The notes under the pieces were generated by a model. The model was not told the DNA's origin, did not search any database, and was given only the letters and a program-made list of their open reading frames with translations. Both the position numbers and the translations under genes were made by a program. Positions 1 to 9,005 of a stretch of 35,728 nucleotides of DNA are shown here, one piece after another. This DNA comes from Verrucomicrobium sp. (GTDB lineage: Bacteria; Verrucomicrobiota; Verrucomicrobiia; Limisphaerales; UBA9464), in NCBI GenBank assembly GCA_021298285.1, contig JAJTFN010000022.1, positions 1 through 35,728 on the forward strand, in the 5' to 3' direction. Numbering within the stretch: the first letter of the stretch is position 1; each line of letters begins with the position of its first letter.

Positions 1-803
1 AGGTGGTCGGCCAGCGAGGCCATCTGGGCCTCGTCCAGGATGCCCCCCTGCTTCAGGTCGAAGGCGGGCATCAGGCTGCCCGGTTTGCCGTTGCGGACCC
101 AATGGGCCCAGTAGGCCCGGTCCGTCGGATGCTTCAGGGCGCGCAGGTCGGGCACCATCGTGGCCTTGTGCTCGGCGTCGTGGCAGATCCCGCAGGCCGT
201 GGCGTAGAGTTCGGCGCCCTTCTTGCCCACCGTGGGGGCCACATGGCACGAGGCGCATTCGCCGCGGAAGACCGCCTGGCGGTCGGCCGCCGCCACCGCG
301 AGGTTGCGCTGACGGTCGGCGTCGCGCAGCCGGCCGGGTTCCGGCGGTGCGATCTGCACCTTGACGTTGAGCAGGACCGACCCCACGTCGCTCAGCACGG
401 TGACGGTCTTCACGACGGTGCCGGACTTGCCGGCCAGGTTCATGGTGCCCGAGATCTCCCCCCGCTGGCCCGGCGCGATGACCCAGGGGGTCTGGGGCAG
501 CTTGGCGACGGTGCAGCCACAGCTGGTCCGGGTGCCGGTGATGGTGACGGCATTGGTCCAGACGTTGGTCAGGGCGAAGCGGAAGTCGACGGCCTGCTGG
601 CCGTCCTTGGCCTGGAGCTCCCGGCTCTGGGCATCCCAGGACAACGCCTGCGGGTAATTCAACGGAGGGACCGGCAACGCCCGCTGGAACGCGGCCGTGT
701 CGATGCCAGTCGGCGGGTTCGGGGAGGTGGTCTGGGCCAGCAGCATCGCGCCGCCGAGGGTCGCCACCGTCCACGCCGTCCAACGCATCCATCCCGATCT
801 CAT
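1..803 (-). CDS. DUF1573 domain fused to diheme cytochrome c (partial, C-terminus off the left edge)
   Basis: This is a minus-strand gene whose 3' end lies beyond base 1; 267 codons are visible. The chosen ATG at 803 is followed by a basic start and a hydrophobic stretch ending near LLAQ, which looks like a Sec signal peptide. Residues of about 45-160 match the DUF1573 pattern, with the family hallmark SCGCT at 94-98 and a downstream APGQ turn. Two heme c attachment sites follow, CASCH at 183-187 and CGICH at 204-208. The second begins a class I cytochrome c fold with a likely axial methionine in SLMPAF. A periplasmic electron-transfer role is inferred; the partner is unknown. The region upstream of the start is divergent from the phospholipase gene. 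The start has no good ribosome binding site, so a nearby alternative start is possible. Confidence 0.85.
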   Translation of the reverse strand, partial: MRSGWMRWTAWTVATLGGAMLLAQTTSPNPPTGIDTAAFQRALPVPPLNYPQALSWDAQSRELQAKDGQQAVDFRFALTNVWTNAVTITGTRTSCGCTVAKLPQTPWVIAPGQRGEISGTMNLAGKSGTVVKTVTVLSDVGSVLLNVKVQIAPPEPGRLRDADRQRNLAVAAADRQAVFRGECASCHVAPTVGKKGAELYATACGICHDAEHKATMVPDLRALKHPTDRAYWAHWVRNGKPGSLMPAFDLKQGGILDEAQMASLADH

Positions 804-930
804 GGCAGAGGCAATACCAGAGCCTCCCCGGGGCGCGAGCCTGATTTTGCGGCCTGCCCCGGGCTCCGGCGCCGGCGGATCGGCGTCGATCGCATCGGGT
901 TTCGGTTGGAACCCCGGCCCCGGGCGACGT

Positions 931-2085
931 ATGCAGACGGCGACGACGATGGCGGGCACCTCCTTCCAGTGGCTCAGGACAGGTGACGAGGCCTTCTCGA
1001 CGCTGCTTGCGGCGATCGGGGGAGCCCGGGATTCGGTCTGCCTGGAGACCTACATCTTCGCGGTCGGCGAGCCGGGGCATTCGGTGCTCGCCGCCCTGGT
1101 CCAGGCCGCCCGCCGCGGGGTGTCCGTCCGGGTCCTGGTCGACGGGCTGGGTTCCTCGTCGCTCGATGACGGGTTCTTCGACCCGCTGCGCGCCGCGGGC
1201 GGGGAGGTCCGCGTGTTCAACCCACTGACCCTGCGCCGCCTCCCGGTGCGCAGCCACCGCAAGCTGCTCATCGTCGACCGGCAGACGGCCTTCACCGGTG
1301 GCTTCAACGTCGCTCCCGAGTACCTCGGCGACGGCATCCGTTCCGGATGGCGGGACATCGGGGTCCGGCTCACCGGTCCGGTGGTCGACACGCTTGCGGA
1401 CACCTTCGAGCCCCTCTGGGAGCGTGCCGGGTTGCGTCCACCCCGCTTCGTGCGGCTCCGTCGTCGCGACGCGGCGGCCTGTCCGCCCGAGCCGGCCCCG
1501 ATGGACGGCCTGCGGGTGCTGCCGAGTGGTCCGGGTCGTGGCCGCAACGCCTTCCTGGCCGAGTTCCTGGAGTGCCTGGAAGGGGCTGCCGACGTGAGGA
1601 TCGCCGTGGCCTACTTCCTGCCCGGGCTGGCCCTGCGCGCGGCGCTCCGCCGGGTCGCGGCCCGGGGCGGGAGGGTGCGCATCCTCGTGCCCGGAAAGTC
1701 CGACGTGGCCATCTCGCAGCGGGCGGGCCGCTTCCTCTATGGCCGACTGCTGCGCTCGGGGGTCGAGATCCGCGAGTACGGCCCGCAGGTTCTCCACGCC
1801 AAGCTGTACCGCGTCGACGACTCGGTCTTCGTGGGCTCCTCGAACCTCGACACCCGCAGCCTGCACATCAACCACGAGCTGATGGTGCGCATCCGGCACC
1901 CCCAGGCCGCGGCCGAGACCGCCGAATGGTTCGATGCCGCGGAGGCGCTGGCGCGGCCGGTGGACCCGGCCACCTGGGCGAGGTCACGATCCTGGTGGGA
2001 GCGCATCCGCGAACGCTGGAGCTTCCTGGTGCTCTCGCGGATCGATCCGTATGTGACCCGATGGCTGGCGGAAGATCCCCGCTAG
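931..2085 (+). CDS. Cardiolipin synthase-like phospholipase D family protein
   Basis: A 384-residue protein with two HKD motifs, the signature of the phospholipase D superfamily: HRK with H109, K111 and D116, and HAK with H289, K291 and D296. Each is followed by the usual G-G/S-x-N stretch (GGFN, GSSN). The family transfers phosphatidyl groups; bacterial members of this length without N-terminal membrane helices resemble ClsB/YbhO, which make cardiolipin at the membrane. I see no signal peptide. The open frame extends upstream to 697, but that would overlap the divergent cytochrome gene. I therefore take ATG 931; ATG 949 is an equally possible start, since neither has a clear ribosome binding site. 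Cardiolipin synthase is the best guess; another phosphatidyl transferase cannot be excluded. Confidence 0.88.
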   Translation: MQTATTMAGTSFQWLRTGDEAFSTLLAAIGGARDSVCLETYIFAVGEPGHSVLAALVQAARRGVSVRVLVDGLGSSSLDDGFFDPLRAAGGEVRVFNPLTLRRLPVRSHRKLLIVDRQTAFTGGFNVAPEYLGDGIRSGWRDIGVRLTGPVVDTLADTFEPLWERAGLRPPRFVRLRRRDAAACPPEPAPMDGLRVLPSGPGRGRNAFLAEFLECLEGAADVRIAVAYFLPGLALRAALRRVAARGGRVRILVPGKSDVAISQRAGRFLYGRLLRSGVEIREYGPQVLHAKLYRVDDSVFVGSSNLDTRSLHINHELMVRIRHPQAAAETAEWFDAAEALARPVDPATWARSRSWWERIRERWSFLVLSRIDPYVTRWLAEDPR

Positions 2086-2123
2086 GCCGGCCGGGACAGG
2101 ACGCGCCGACCGGCCCGGGCTCC

Positions 2124-3023
2124 TCAGGCGGCTCCCTGCAACGCCCGGATGCGGTCGTCCAACGGCGGGTGCGAGGCGAACCAGTTGCCGTAGTTGTGGC
2201 TGATCTTGAAGGCCGCCAGGGCCGCCGAGCGGTCGTCGAGCACCCCGCCGCCCTCGTGGATCATCTTCAGCCGCTGCAGCGCCCCCACCATCGCGTCGCG
2301 GCCCTCGATGCGGGCGGCCATGGCGTCGGCCGCGAATTCGCGCCGCCGGCTGTAGGCCATGACGATGAGGGTCGCCACGAGGCCCAGGAGGATCTGCGCC
2401 ACCAGCGAGCCGATGAAGAAGCCGATGCCGGTCCCGGACGATCGGCCCTCCTCGTCGCGACGGTTGCCCTGCAGGAAGGAGTCGACCAGCAGGCCGATCA
2501 CCCGGGAGAAGAACACCACGAAGGTGTTCAGCACGCCCTGCAGCAGGGTCATGGTGACCATGTCGCCGTTGGCGATGTGGGCCACCTCGTGGGCGAGCAC
2601 GCCTTCCACCTCACGCTGGCGCATCTGGTGGAGCAGGCCGGAGCTGACGGCCACGAGGGCGCTGTTGCGGGAGCGGCCCGTGGCGAAGGCGTTGGCCTCG
2701 GGGCTGTCGTAGACGCCCACGTCCGGCATGGGGATCCCGGCCTTGTGGGCCTGCTCCTCCACCGTCTGGAGCAGCCAGCGTTCGGTCTGGTCGCGCGGCT
2801 CCCGGATCAGCTCGATGGAGTAGGCGCGGATGGCCATCCACTTGGAGATGAGCAGCGAGAAGAGGCTGCCGGAGAAGCCGATGACCAGGGACATCACCAT
2901 CAGGCCCGGGTAGCTGATGCCGTGGGCGCTGATCCACCGGTCGAGCCCAAGGGCCCGGACCACGATGGAGATGACCAGGAGGATCGCGAGGTTCGTCAGG
3001 GCGAAGAGCGTGATGCGTTTCAT
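2124..3023 (-). CDS. htpX: Membrane zinc metalloprotease HtpX (M48 family)
   Basis: A 299-residue protein of normal HtpX length. It is an inner-membrane protease with a cytoplasmic active site that degrades misfolded membrane proteins. The zinc motif HEVAH is at residues 145-149, and the third ligand is probably E229 in the REFAAD segment. Hydrophobic segments lie at roughly 5-22, 41-60, 157-180 and 200-224, as in the family. ATG 3023 begins the typical MKRI start directly before the first membrane helix; the open frame continues upstream to 3245 but that extension has no family character. The gene converges on the phospholipase gene with a 38-base gap and is divergent from the small membrane protein gene. 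In other bacteria htpX is stress-induced, but no heat-shock promoter is evident here. Confidence 0.95.
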   Translation of the reverse strand: MKRITLFALTNLAILLVISIVVRALGLDRWISAHGISYPGLMVMSLVIGFSGSLFSLLISKWMAIRAYSIELIREPRDQTERWLLQTVEEQAHKAGIPMPDVGVYDSPEANAFATGRSRNSALVAVSSGLLHQMRQREVEGVLAHEVAHIANGDMVTMTLLQGVLNTFVVFFSRVIGLLVDSFLQGNRRDEEGRSSGTGIGFFIGSLVAQILLGLVATLIVMAYSRRREFAADAMAARIEGRDAMVGALQRLKMIHEGGGVLDDRSAALAAFKISHNYGNWFASHPPLDDRIRALQGAA

Positions 3024-3228
3024 GGATCGGGTGTCGGTCGTGCGGGATTCCGATGGCCCCCCCGCAGGGGCTTGCAGGGGACAGATAGGAGGTTCGGCGG
3101 GCTCCTGCAACTGGGAGAACGGGCTCCGTTTTCGAATCGGGTCCCCGGGCCGGCCCGCCCGTTTCGGATCCTCGGGGAAATGTTGCCAACAGGCCCCCGC
3201 TCCCTTACCACACCGGCGTCGCCCTGAT

Positions 3229-3402
3229 ATGCCCCTGTTCGGCAAACCGAAGAATCCCGAGGAACACCGGTACTACCTGCTGCCCGGACAGGGCCGGGGA
3301 GCCCGGAAGAAGCATCGCCAGCAGGTCCTGGCGGGCATCGTCGTCGGGTGCATCGCCTCGGCGATCCTTGGGCTGCTCCTCTGGCAGATGAACCGGCGCT
3401 GA
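3229..3402 (+). CDS. Small single-pass membrane protein, unknown function
   Basis: A 57-residue ORF starting MPLFGKPKNP. A polar, basic N-terminal half of about 32 residues, with a RKKHRQQ patch, is followed by one strongly hydrophobic segment at about 34-53 and a short basic tail, NRR. This predicts a single-pass protein with the basic N-terminus in the cytoplasm. I do not recognise the family. It is divergent from htpX, with 205 bases between the two starts, and convergent with the DHH gene. The sharp division into a charged head and a helix argues that it is real, although it is short and has no strong ribosome binding site. Confidence 0.6.
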   Translation: MPLFGKPKNPEEHRYYLLPGQGRGARKKHRQQVLAGIVVGCIASAILGLLLWQMNRR

Positions 3403-3450
3403 GCCGGTCGCCCTGATGAAAGGGCCCCCCGTCGGCCTTGGTGAACCGGC

Positions 3451-4392
3451 TCAGCGCCGGGTCTGCTCCCACTGCAACATCAGGTCTCCCAGGCCATTGA
3501 GCGGCGTTGGGGTCGTGGCGGGTGCCAGGTGCTGCCGGAGATACTGGACCGCCGACTCGTGGTCGTTCACCGAGCGGGGCAGCGTGGTTCCCGAGGCGTT
3601 CGGGTGCCCGCCCCCGTCGAAGCGGGCAGCGACCTTCAGGGCCTCCCCGTTGCGGCTGCGGAAGCTCACGATGAACGCCCCGTTGCCCTTCTTGAACAGG
3701 GTCGCCAGCACGGGGTGCGTGGTGGCCCCGCGTTCGAGCAGCTGGTGGACGATGACGTTGGTGTTGCCCACCACCGGCCGGACCAGCCCGACCTCCGGAC
3801 TCAGCGCCTCGACATGTTCCCGGGCCCAGGCGAAACCGATGGGGTCTTCGACCCTCCGCCGGACCCGCATCACCTCGAGCAACGGGTGATCCAGCAGCGC
3901 CTCGATGCGCCCACCGATCAGGGAGTGCAGGTTCCAGAATCCGTAGCTCTTGACGAGGTTGGCATAGTCGCAAGCCTCCACGAAGTCGTCGTGCGTCTCC
4001 TCGAACAGGTCGCCGATGTCGGCCAGCTGGACGATCCGGTCGAGCTCCGGCGAACCCAGCCCATGCTCCCGCACCAGGTCGTGGCACAGCCGGCTGGCCG
4101 ACTTCGACGGGTCATGGATCAGCCGGGCGGCCGACGGCCGGGTCTCGGTGGCGTGATGGTCCACCACCAGCCAGCCCTTCCGGTCGAGGCGCGCCTCGAA
4201 GGTGAAGTCGCTGACCCAGGCCGTGCGCTCGGAGAGCTGCCGGGCCTTCCAGCCCTGGTAATGGTAGGCCTCGAGGGGCACCTCCTTGCCGAACAGGTGC
4301 CGGGCCAGGCGCTGCAGCAGCAGGCCGGAGACCAACCCGTCGAGATCGCTCTCGTGGGTCAGCACCACCTGGGGTTCCGTCAGGGGATCCAT
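3451..4392 (-). CDS. DHH/DHHA1 family phosphoesterase
   Basis: A 313-residue protein with the two-domain layout of the DHH superfamily. The N-terminal motif HESDLDG is at residues 13-19, a further aspartate is in VSDF at about 62, and the name-giving DHH is at 78-80. The C-terminal DHHA1 glycine-rich motif GGGHPNASG is at 260-268. The family uses two manganese ions to hydrolyse phosphodiester or pyrophosphate bonds; members include RecJ, NrnA oligoribonucleases and cyclic-dinucleotide phosphodiesterases. The size fits the NrnA-like or stand-alone group rather than RecJ. There is no signal peptide, so it is cytoplasmic. The substrate cannot be told from the sequence. It lies 61 bases downstream of nothing co-directional except the large dehydrogenase on the other side, so it is probably transcribed alone. 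Confidence 0.88.
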   Translation of the reverse strand: MDPLTEPQVVLTHESDLDGLVSGLLLQRLARHLFGKEVPLEAYHYQGWKARQLSERTAWVSDFTFEARLDRKGWLVVDHHATETRPSAARLIHDPSKSASRLCHDLVREHGLGSPELDRIVQLADIGDLFEETHDDFVEACDYANLVKSYGFWNLHSLIGGRIEALLDHPLLEVMRVRRRVEDPIGFAWAREHVEALSPEVGLVRPVVGNTNVIVHQLLERGATTHPVLATLFKKGNGAFIVSFRSRNGEALKVAARFDGGGHPNASGTTLPRSVNDHESAVQYLRQHLAPATTPTPLNGLGDLMLQWEQTRR

Positions 4393-4453
4393 GGGAGGGA
4401 TGAAGGTACCGGCGATGGGATTGCCCGGAAACGCAAATGATGGACCGAAACCC

Positions 4454-7400
4454 TCATTTCGCCCCGGGCAGCTGCTCCAGGTAGTCGAGCAGGGAGGCCA
4501 ACTCGCGCACGGTCAGCCCGGAGGCCAGGCCCTCGGGCATCAGCGAGCGCTGCTGCTTCTCGCGGCGCGCGATCTGCGCGACCGGCAGGGTCTGCTCGAC
4601 GGCGGCGATCGTGCGCACGGTGACCGCGTCGGCGGCCTCCCGCACCACGAACCCGTCGACCTCGGTGCCGTCCTTGAGCTCGAAGTGGTTGGCCACGAAG
4701 CCCTGCGCCAGCGTCTTGCTCGGCAGGAGGATCGCCTCGGCCAGTTCTCGCCGCTGGTAGACGGTGGCGATGGTGCCGAGGTAGGGACCCTTGAGCGGCT
4801 CGTCGGCCCGCACGGTGTGGCACCCGTTGCAACCGACCTGCCCGAAGAGCTGTGCCCCCCGCGTGGCGTCCCCGGAGGTCTTCTGGACCTGTGCCAGCGC
4901 GTCCTCGACGGCCAGGTCGCCGACCTTCGCGGCCCGGGACTCCGCACGGAAGCGTTCCGGGTCGATCTTGAGCCTGCCGACGGTCTCCTTCGCCGCCTTG
5001 GCGATGGTGGGGTCCGGGTCGTCCAGGGCGGCGACGAAGGCGGCCGCCCGGGAGGCGTCCCCGACCTGTGCCGCCGCCTTGAGGATCTGCAGGCGTCGTC
5101 TCGGCTGCGACCAGCCGGCGTCCAGCGACGCGTTGGCCGCCGCCCGGGCTTCCGGAGCCCCCACCTTGCGCGAGGCCAGGCGCAGCACCGCGCCCTCGGC
5201 CAGCGCGGAGGCCGGCCCATCGGCCTCGGCTGCCACCGCCTCGAACACGCCGTGGACCTGGTCGAGCTTCGGCGCGTTGCGGAAGGCGTTGCCGGCCTTC
5301 TCGGCCAGGTTGTTCTCGGACTTGGTGGCCTGCACCTTCGGCAGCGCCCGCAGCACGGCGCGCCAGGCCCCAGGATCCACGGTCTTGGTCAGGGCGATGA
5401 CCGCCTGGGCTCGGGCGGCGTCGGGGGTCTCGGCGGCCTCGGCGGCCCGGACCAGCAACGGCACGGCCTTCGCGGGGACGTCCTCCGCTTCCGCCAACTG
5501 GCCGGCCACCGCCGGCAGCAGGGCCGGCTCCGAGGCCGCGCGCCCGATCAGGGTGTCGAGGGCGTCCCCGGCGGGGATGCGATGCCGGGCAAGCTCGCGC
5601 CCCAGGTGGGCGACCTCGGCGGCATCGGCACCGTTCAGCCGGGATCGAAGGGTGGCGGCGATCCGTGCCGTGCCGTCCCAGGCCTCGGGCTGGTAGTAGG
5701 GCCCGCGGGTGTCCGGGCGGGTGCCCCAGGAGTCGCCCTTCCAGGGGCCTTCGCGGAAGTGCAGGCGGCAGAGGGCGGTGATGAGGCCGGCTCGACGGGC
5801 GGCCTCCTTCTCGGTCGAAAGCCGCTGGATGAGCGCGTCCACCACGCGCGTCCGGTGCAGCGACTGCAGCACCCGCAGGGCGGCCTGCCGGGCGGCGTCG
5901 GTCGCCTTGGCCTGGTCGACGACCTTCAGGCAGGCCGCGTCGGCCTCGAGGTCGGTCAGCGCCCGCACCACGGCGTGGGCGACGATGGGGTCGGGATCGT
6001 CCAGGTGGCGCACGAGGGTCGAGGTGGCCGACGGCCCGGCCAGGCGGGACGCGGCGTTGGCGGCCGATCGGCGCACGACCGGGTCGCGGGAATCCAGCGC
6101 GCGGCCCAGGAGATTCGCCGGGACGAGGCCGAGCGGCTGCCGGGAACCGGCCAAGGCGTGCAGGATGGCCGGCGCGATCGTCTCGTCGCCCATCAGGCGG
6201 ACCAGGCGCCCCTTCGACGCCTCGGGGAAGCCCAGGGCCAGGGTGTTCACCGCCGCGATGCGGGAGGCCTTCGGGGCGGTCTTGTCGGCGGCGAGGTCGC
6301 GCGCGGCCGCCAGCACCGGATTCCGGTCCACCCGGGCACCCGCGGTCCGGCGGAGCAGGGTCCGCTGGGCCTCGAGGCGGCGGCGGTGGCTGGGCGAACG
6401 CAGCGCCTCGACAAGCTTCTCCGGTGCCATCGACTCGAAGTCGGGCATCGCGGGCGGGGTGTAGCCCTTCGGGGCGACCCGGGCGATGAACCCGACCTCG
6501 GGCCCGACCCAGGTGAACGACGCGCCCTTCCAACTGGCGGCGTACACCGCGCTGTTGCCGTCGACGTCGAGGTCGGTCACGCGGGGCAGCCGCAGGAATT
6601 CCTCCTGGCTGGCGCTGACCGTGGCCCCCTTTGGCTTCAGGCCGTGATGGTAGACGCGGTCGCGGCCCCAGTCGGCCGTGAAGGGAGCGTGGTTCCAGGC
6701 CGCGGGCAGCCCGGGCTCGTCGATCCACGCCGCGCCGCAGCCGGAGCCCCCGCCGTAGTCGGCCAAGGGCTGGATGATCTCGTCGCCGAAGTTCTTGAAG
6801 AGCCGCGGATAACCGTGCTGGGTGCGTCCGCTGAAGTGGTGGAGCCGGATGTCCCAGCCGCCGCCGTCGTTGGTGTTGTCCCGCGTGAAGCCCTCGAGTT
6901 CCGGGCTCAGGGCCACTTCCAGGATGTTCCGCGTGCCGTCGGCCCAGGTCTCCAGGCCGCTGCCGTCGGGCCGGAACCGCACCACGCCGCCCCCGCGCAT
7001 CTGCAGGCGGGTGCCGTCGGTGCCCACCGCCTCCAGGAAGCCGAAGTCGCCGATGGCCGCATACAGCCACCCGTCGATGCCCAGCGTCAGACCGTTGGAA
7101 CCGTGGTCGGCCGGACGGTCCTTGAAGGTCCAGCCGATGCCGCGGATGAGCGTCTGCTTCTCGTCGGCCACGCCATCCCCGTTCTTGTCGATGAACACGC
7201 TGACATCGGGCGGGTGCAGCAGGTAGAGGCGGTCATGGTCCCAGACCAGTCCGCGCGGCGAGTCCACGTCGGCCACGAAGGCCTTCACCTCGTCGCCCTG
7301 GCCGTCGCCGTTGGTGTCGCGCACGCGCAGCACCCGGCCCAGGTGCGGCTTGCGGTCGAGCGAGCCGTTGCCGTCGCTCGACACGTACAGCGTGCCGTCG

Positions 7401-7648
7401 GTGGCCGCCGCCACGAACACCGGGTAGTTCACGGCCGGCGGCGTCGCGAAGATCGTCACCTCGAACTCCGGCGGGGCGCCCACCTCCCTCATCAGGGCTT
7501 CGACCTTCCCCGGGACGACCGCGGGCAGGCGCGAGAGCTCCTCCGGGGTCGGTTGGCGGTCCTTGGGCGTGAAGGTCTGGGCGCCCAGGGGTGGCAGGGC
7601 CAACCCGAGGGCGGCCAGCAGGCTGAGACGCGGGAGGACGGTACTCAT
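4454..7648 (-). CDS. Secreted PVC-type dehydrogenase: beta-propeller, HEAT repeats and heme c domain
   Basis: A 1064-residue exported protein. Residues 1-23 form a Sec signal peptide ending at GAQ. About 50-400 is a six-bladed-propeller region of the putative membrane-bound dehydrogenase type (TIGR02604 in my recollection), with repeated acidic NGDG-like loops. About 400-900 is a long alanine-rich helical repeat region of HEAT character. The C-terminus is the Pirellula/Verrucomicrobium-type heme domain, with CNGCH at 940-944 and a likely axial methionine at 1037 in SLMPEGL. Such proteins are abundant in planctomycetes and verrucomicrobia and are thought to oxidise sugars or related alcohols in the periplasm and pass electrons to cytochromes; the substrate is unknown. 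A GAGG sits about 8 bases before ATG 7648. The gene is divergent from the prepilin-like gene. Confidence 0.9.
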   Translation of the reverse strand: MSTVLPRLSLLAALGLALPPLGAQTFTPKDRQPTPEELSRLPAVVPGKVEALMREVGAPPEFEVTIFATPPAVNYPVFVAAATDGTLYVSSDGNGSLDRKPHLGRVLRVRDTNGDGQGDEVKAFVADVDSPRGLVWDHDRLYLLHPPDVSVFIDKNGDGVADEKQTLIRGIGWTFKDRPADHGSNGLTLGIDGWLYAAIGDFGFLEAVGTDGTRLQMRGGGVVRFRPDGSGLETWADGTRNILEVALSPELEGFTRDNTNDGGGWDIRLHHFSGRTQHGYPRLFKNFGDEIIQPLADYGGGSGCGAAWIDEPGLPAAWNHAPFTADWGRDRVYHHGLKPKGATVSASQEEFLRLPRVTDLDVDGNSAVYAASWKGASFTWVGPEVGFIARVAPKGYTPPAMPDFESMAPEKLVEALRSPSHRRRLEAQRTLLRRTAGARVDRNPVLAAARDLAADKTAPKASRIAAVNTLALGFPEASKGRLVRLMGDETIAPAILHALAGSRQPLGLVPANLLGRALDSRDPVVRRSAANAASRLAGPSATSTLVRHLDDPDPIVAHAVVRALTDLEADAACLKVVDQAKATDAARQAALRVLQSLHRTRVVDALIQRLSTEKEAARRAGLITALCRLHFREGPWKGDSWGTRPDTRGPYYQPEAWDGTARIAATLRSRLNGADAAEVAHLGRELARHRIPAGDALDTLIGRAASEPALLPAVAGQLAEAEDVPAKAVPLLVRAAEAAETPDAARAQAVIALTKTVDPGAWRAVLRALPKVQATKSENNLAEKAGNAFRNAPKLDQVHGVFEAVAAEADGPASALAEGAVLRLASRKVGAPEARAAANASLDAGWSQPRRRLQILKAAAQVGDASRAAAFVAALDDPDPTIAKAAKETVGRLKIDPERFRAESRAAKVGDLAVEDALAQVQKTSGDATRGAQLFGQVGCNGCHTVRADEPLKGPYLGTIATVYQRRELAEAILLPSKTLAQGFVANHFELKDGTEVDGFVVREAADAVTVRTIAAVEQTLPVAQIARREKQQRSLMPEGLASGLTVRELASLLDYLEQLPGAK

Positions 7649-7799
7649 GGCGGGACCTCATCCTGCCGTCCCAGCGCCCCCGCTGGCAATGGTCCGGGCG
7701 TCACCCGGCGAAGGTCACTTGGGGCGTGACAAACCAGGGCGATGGGAGCAGACACGGAACCATCCTCGACGTCTTGGCCGCCCCGCCCCGACCGACGCC

Positions 7800-8570
7800 A
7801 TGAGCTCCCTGGCCCGCCATTTCAAGGTCCGCCGGACCCCGACCTCCCCGAGGCCTTGTCCGCGTGGGTTCCTGGCCTTCACGTTGATCGAGCTGCTGGT
7901 GGTGATCGCCATCATCGCGATCCTCGCCGGGATGCTGCTGCCGGCGCTCTCCAAGGCCAAGGAGCAGGGCCAGCGGACCCGCTGCCTTTCCAACATCAAG
8001 CAGATCCTCCTGGCGACGCAGATGTACACCAGCGACCACGAGGACTACCTGCCCTACACCTCCTGGAGTTCAGACACCTTCCATGTCGCCAACTGGTGCT
8101 ACATGCGGGTGGCGACCAACCGGCCCGACCACACGGTCGAGCGCGGCCAACTGTGGAACTACCACACCTCGAAGGCCCTGACCTTCTGCCCGCTGGACCG
8201 CACCAACACGCCGCTCTTCCGCATCCGGCAGCAGAAGGTCTCCAGCTACATGATGAACGGGGCGGTCTCGAAGTACTCGACCGGCCCGAGGGACGGCTTC
8301 ACCACCTACAAGCTCGCGCAATTCAACCCCGACTCGATGCTCTACTGGGAAGCCGACGAGAAGCAGCCGTCGAACTTCGACAACGTGGCCAGCCGGCCCG
8401 ACGAAGGGGTGACCCAGCGCCACAACACCGGCACGGTGATGGGCATGTTCGGCGGCCAGACCGAGTACATGCGCTTCCGGACCTACTACCAGGAGGCCGG
8501 CATCGGCGGCTTCCGGGGCATGCGCCCCGGGCGCTTCTGGTGCGTGCCGGGTTCCCCGACCGGCGAGTGA
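7800..8570 (+). CDS. Type II secretion/prepilin-like protein with N-terminal methylation motif
   Basis: A 256-residue protein with a basic leader of 26 residues and then FTLIE at 27-31, followed by a long hydrophobic helix to about 50. This is the class III (prepilin peptidase) signal. The residue before the cut site is alanine rather than the usual glycine. Verrucomicrobial and planctomycete genomes carry many such pseudopilins, typically with a C-terminal H-X9-DG motif. Here the histidine is at 208 and the expected DG reads GG, so the motif is degenerate. The product is probably exported and anchored in a pilus- or secretion-related pseudopilus or at the envelope; its role is not known. ATG 7800 was chosen because it gives a normal leader length. 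It is followed after 23 bases by a lipoprotein gene, so the two are probably co-transcribed. Confidence 0.88.
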   Translation: MSSLARHFKVRRTPTSPRPCPRGFLAFTLIELLVVIAIIAILAGMLLPALSKAKEQGQRTRCLSNIKQILLATQMYTSDHEDYLPYTSWSSDTFHVANWCYMRVATNRPDHTVERGQLWNYHTSKALTFCPLDRTNTPLFRIRQQKVSSYMMNGAVSKYSTGPRDGFTTYKLAQFNPDSMLYWEADEKQPSNFDNVASRPDEGVTQRHNTGTVMGMFGGQTEYMRFRTYYQEAGIGGFRGMRPGRFWCVPGSPTGE

Positions 8571-8580
8571 TCCCCACCTC

Positions 8581-8584
8581 GGAG
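8581..8584 (+). promoter_or_regulatory. Ribosome binding site GGAG
   Basis: GGAG lies nine bases before ATG 8594 and fixes the start of the small lipoprotein gene. It is one of the few clear Shine-Dalgarno sites in the window. Confidence 0.6.
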
Positions 8585-8593
8585 AGACGACCC

Positions 8594-8992
8594 ATGAAGA
8601 TCCCCATCTGCCGGACGGTGCCCGGAATGATGTCGGCACTGGTGGCCGCGATGACGCCGCTTGGCTGCGGCGCCCGCGAGGAGCCCGACCTGAAGACGTC
8701 GGCCACGCCGGCCGAGGCGGCCAGCCAGATGGAACGCGCCTTCGCCGGGGCGCCCGAGGACACCCGGCATGCCGCCGGTGTGGCCGCCGAGGCGTTGCGC
8801 CGGGGAGAATACGAGAAGGCCGTCGTGTCGCTCACCACCGTCCGCGCGGCCACCAACGCCACCCTGGAGCAGGGGATGGCCGTCCACCAGTCGACCGTGC
8901 AGCTCGAGGCCCGCCTGGCCGCCGAGATCGCCGCCGGCAACGAGGCGGCGACCCGGGCCTACGGGCTGCTCAAGGCCATGAAGGCCAAGTAG
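8594..8992 (+). CDS. Small predicted lipoprotein, alanine-rich helical domain
   Basis: A 132-residue protein. The N-terminus is a signal sequence of about 25 residues ending in PLGC, so the mature protein probably starts with a lipidated cysteine; the site is atypical because leucine is at -2. The rest is predicted helical and rich in Ala and Glu (EAASQMERAF, EALRRGEYEKA), resembling one or two TPR-like helix pairs. I do not recognise a named family. It is 23 bases downstream of the prepilin-like gene on the same strand, so it may assist that protein at the envelope, but this is inferred from context alone. It converges on the Gfo/Idh/MocA gene with a 13-base gap. Confidence 0.72.
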   Translation: MKIPICRTVPGMMSALVAAMTPLGCGAREEPDLKTSATPAEAASQMERAFAGAPEDTRHAAGVAAEALRRGEYEKAVVSLTTVRAATNATLEQGMAVHQSTVQLEARLAAEIAAGNEAATRAYGLLKAMKAK

Positions 8993-9005
8993 GTCCGGGA
9001 TCGCC

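Noticed and set aside
3-986. A plus-strand open frame at the left edge
   Set aside because: It is antisense to the DUF1573/cytochrome gene, which has a signal peptide and two CxxCH motifs.
2085-2115. Inverted GGCCGG/CCGGCC between the convergent phospholipase and htpX genes
   Set aside because: A 6-bp stem with a 19-base loop and no T tract is not good enough for a terminator.
3181-3191. Palindrome TGTTGCCAACA before the small membrane protein gene
   Set aside because: One short palindrome without a second copy or known regulator match; could be an operator but unsupported.
4286-7729. A 1147-codon plus-strand open frame over the heme dehydrogenase gene
   Set aside because: It is antisense to a protein with signal peptide, HEAT repeats and a CNGCH heme site. 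The antisense product is low-complexity.
7700-7730. Three GTCAC/GTGAC half-sites between the heme dehydrogenase and prepilin-like genes
   Set aside because: Five-base matches are too short to call an operator; only the 7714-7730 pair is a proper inverted repeat and it is likely chance.
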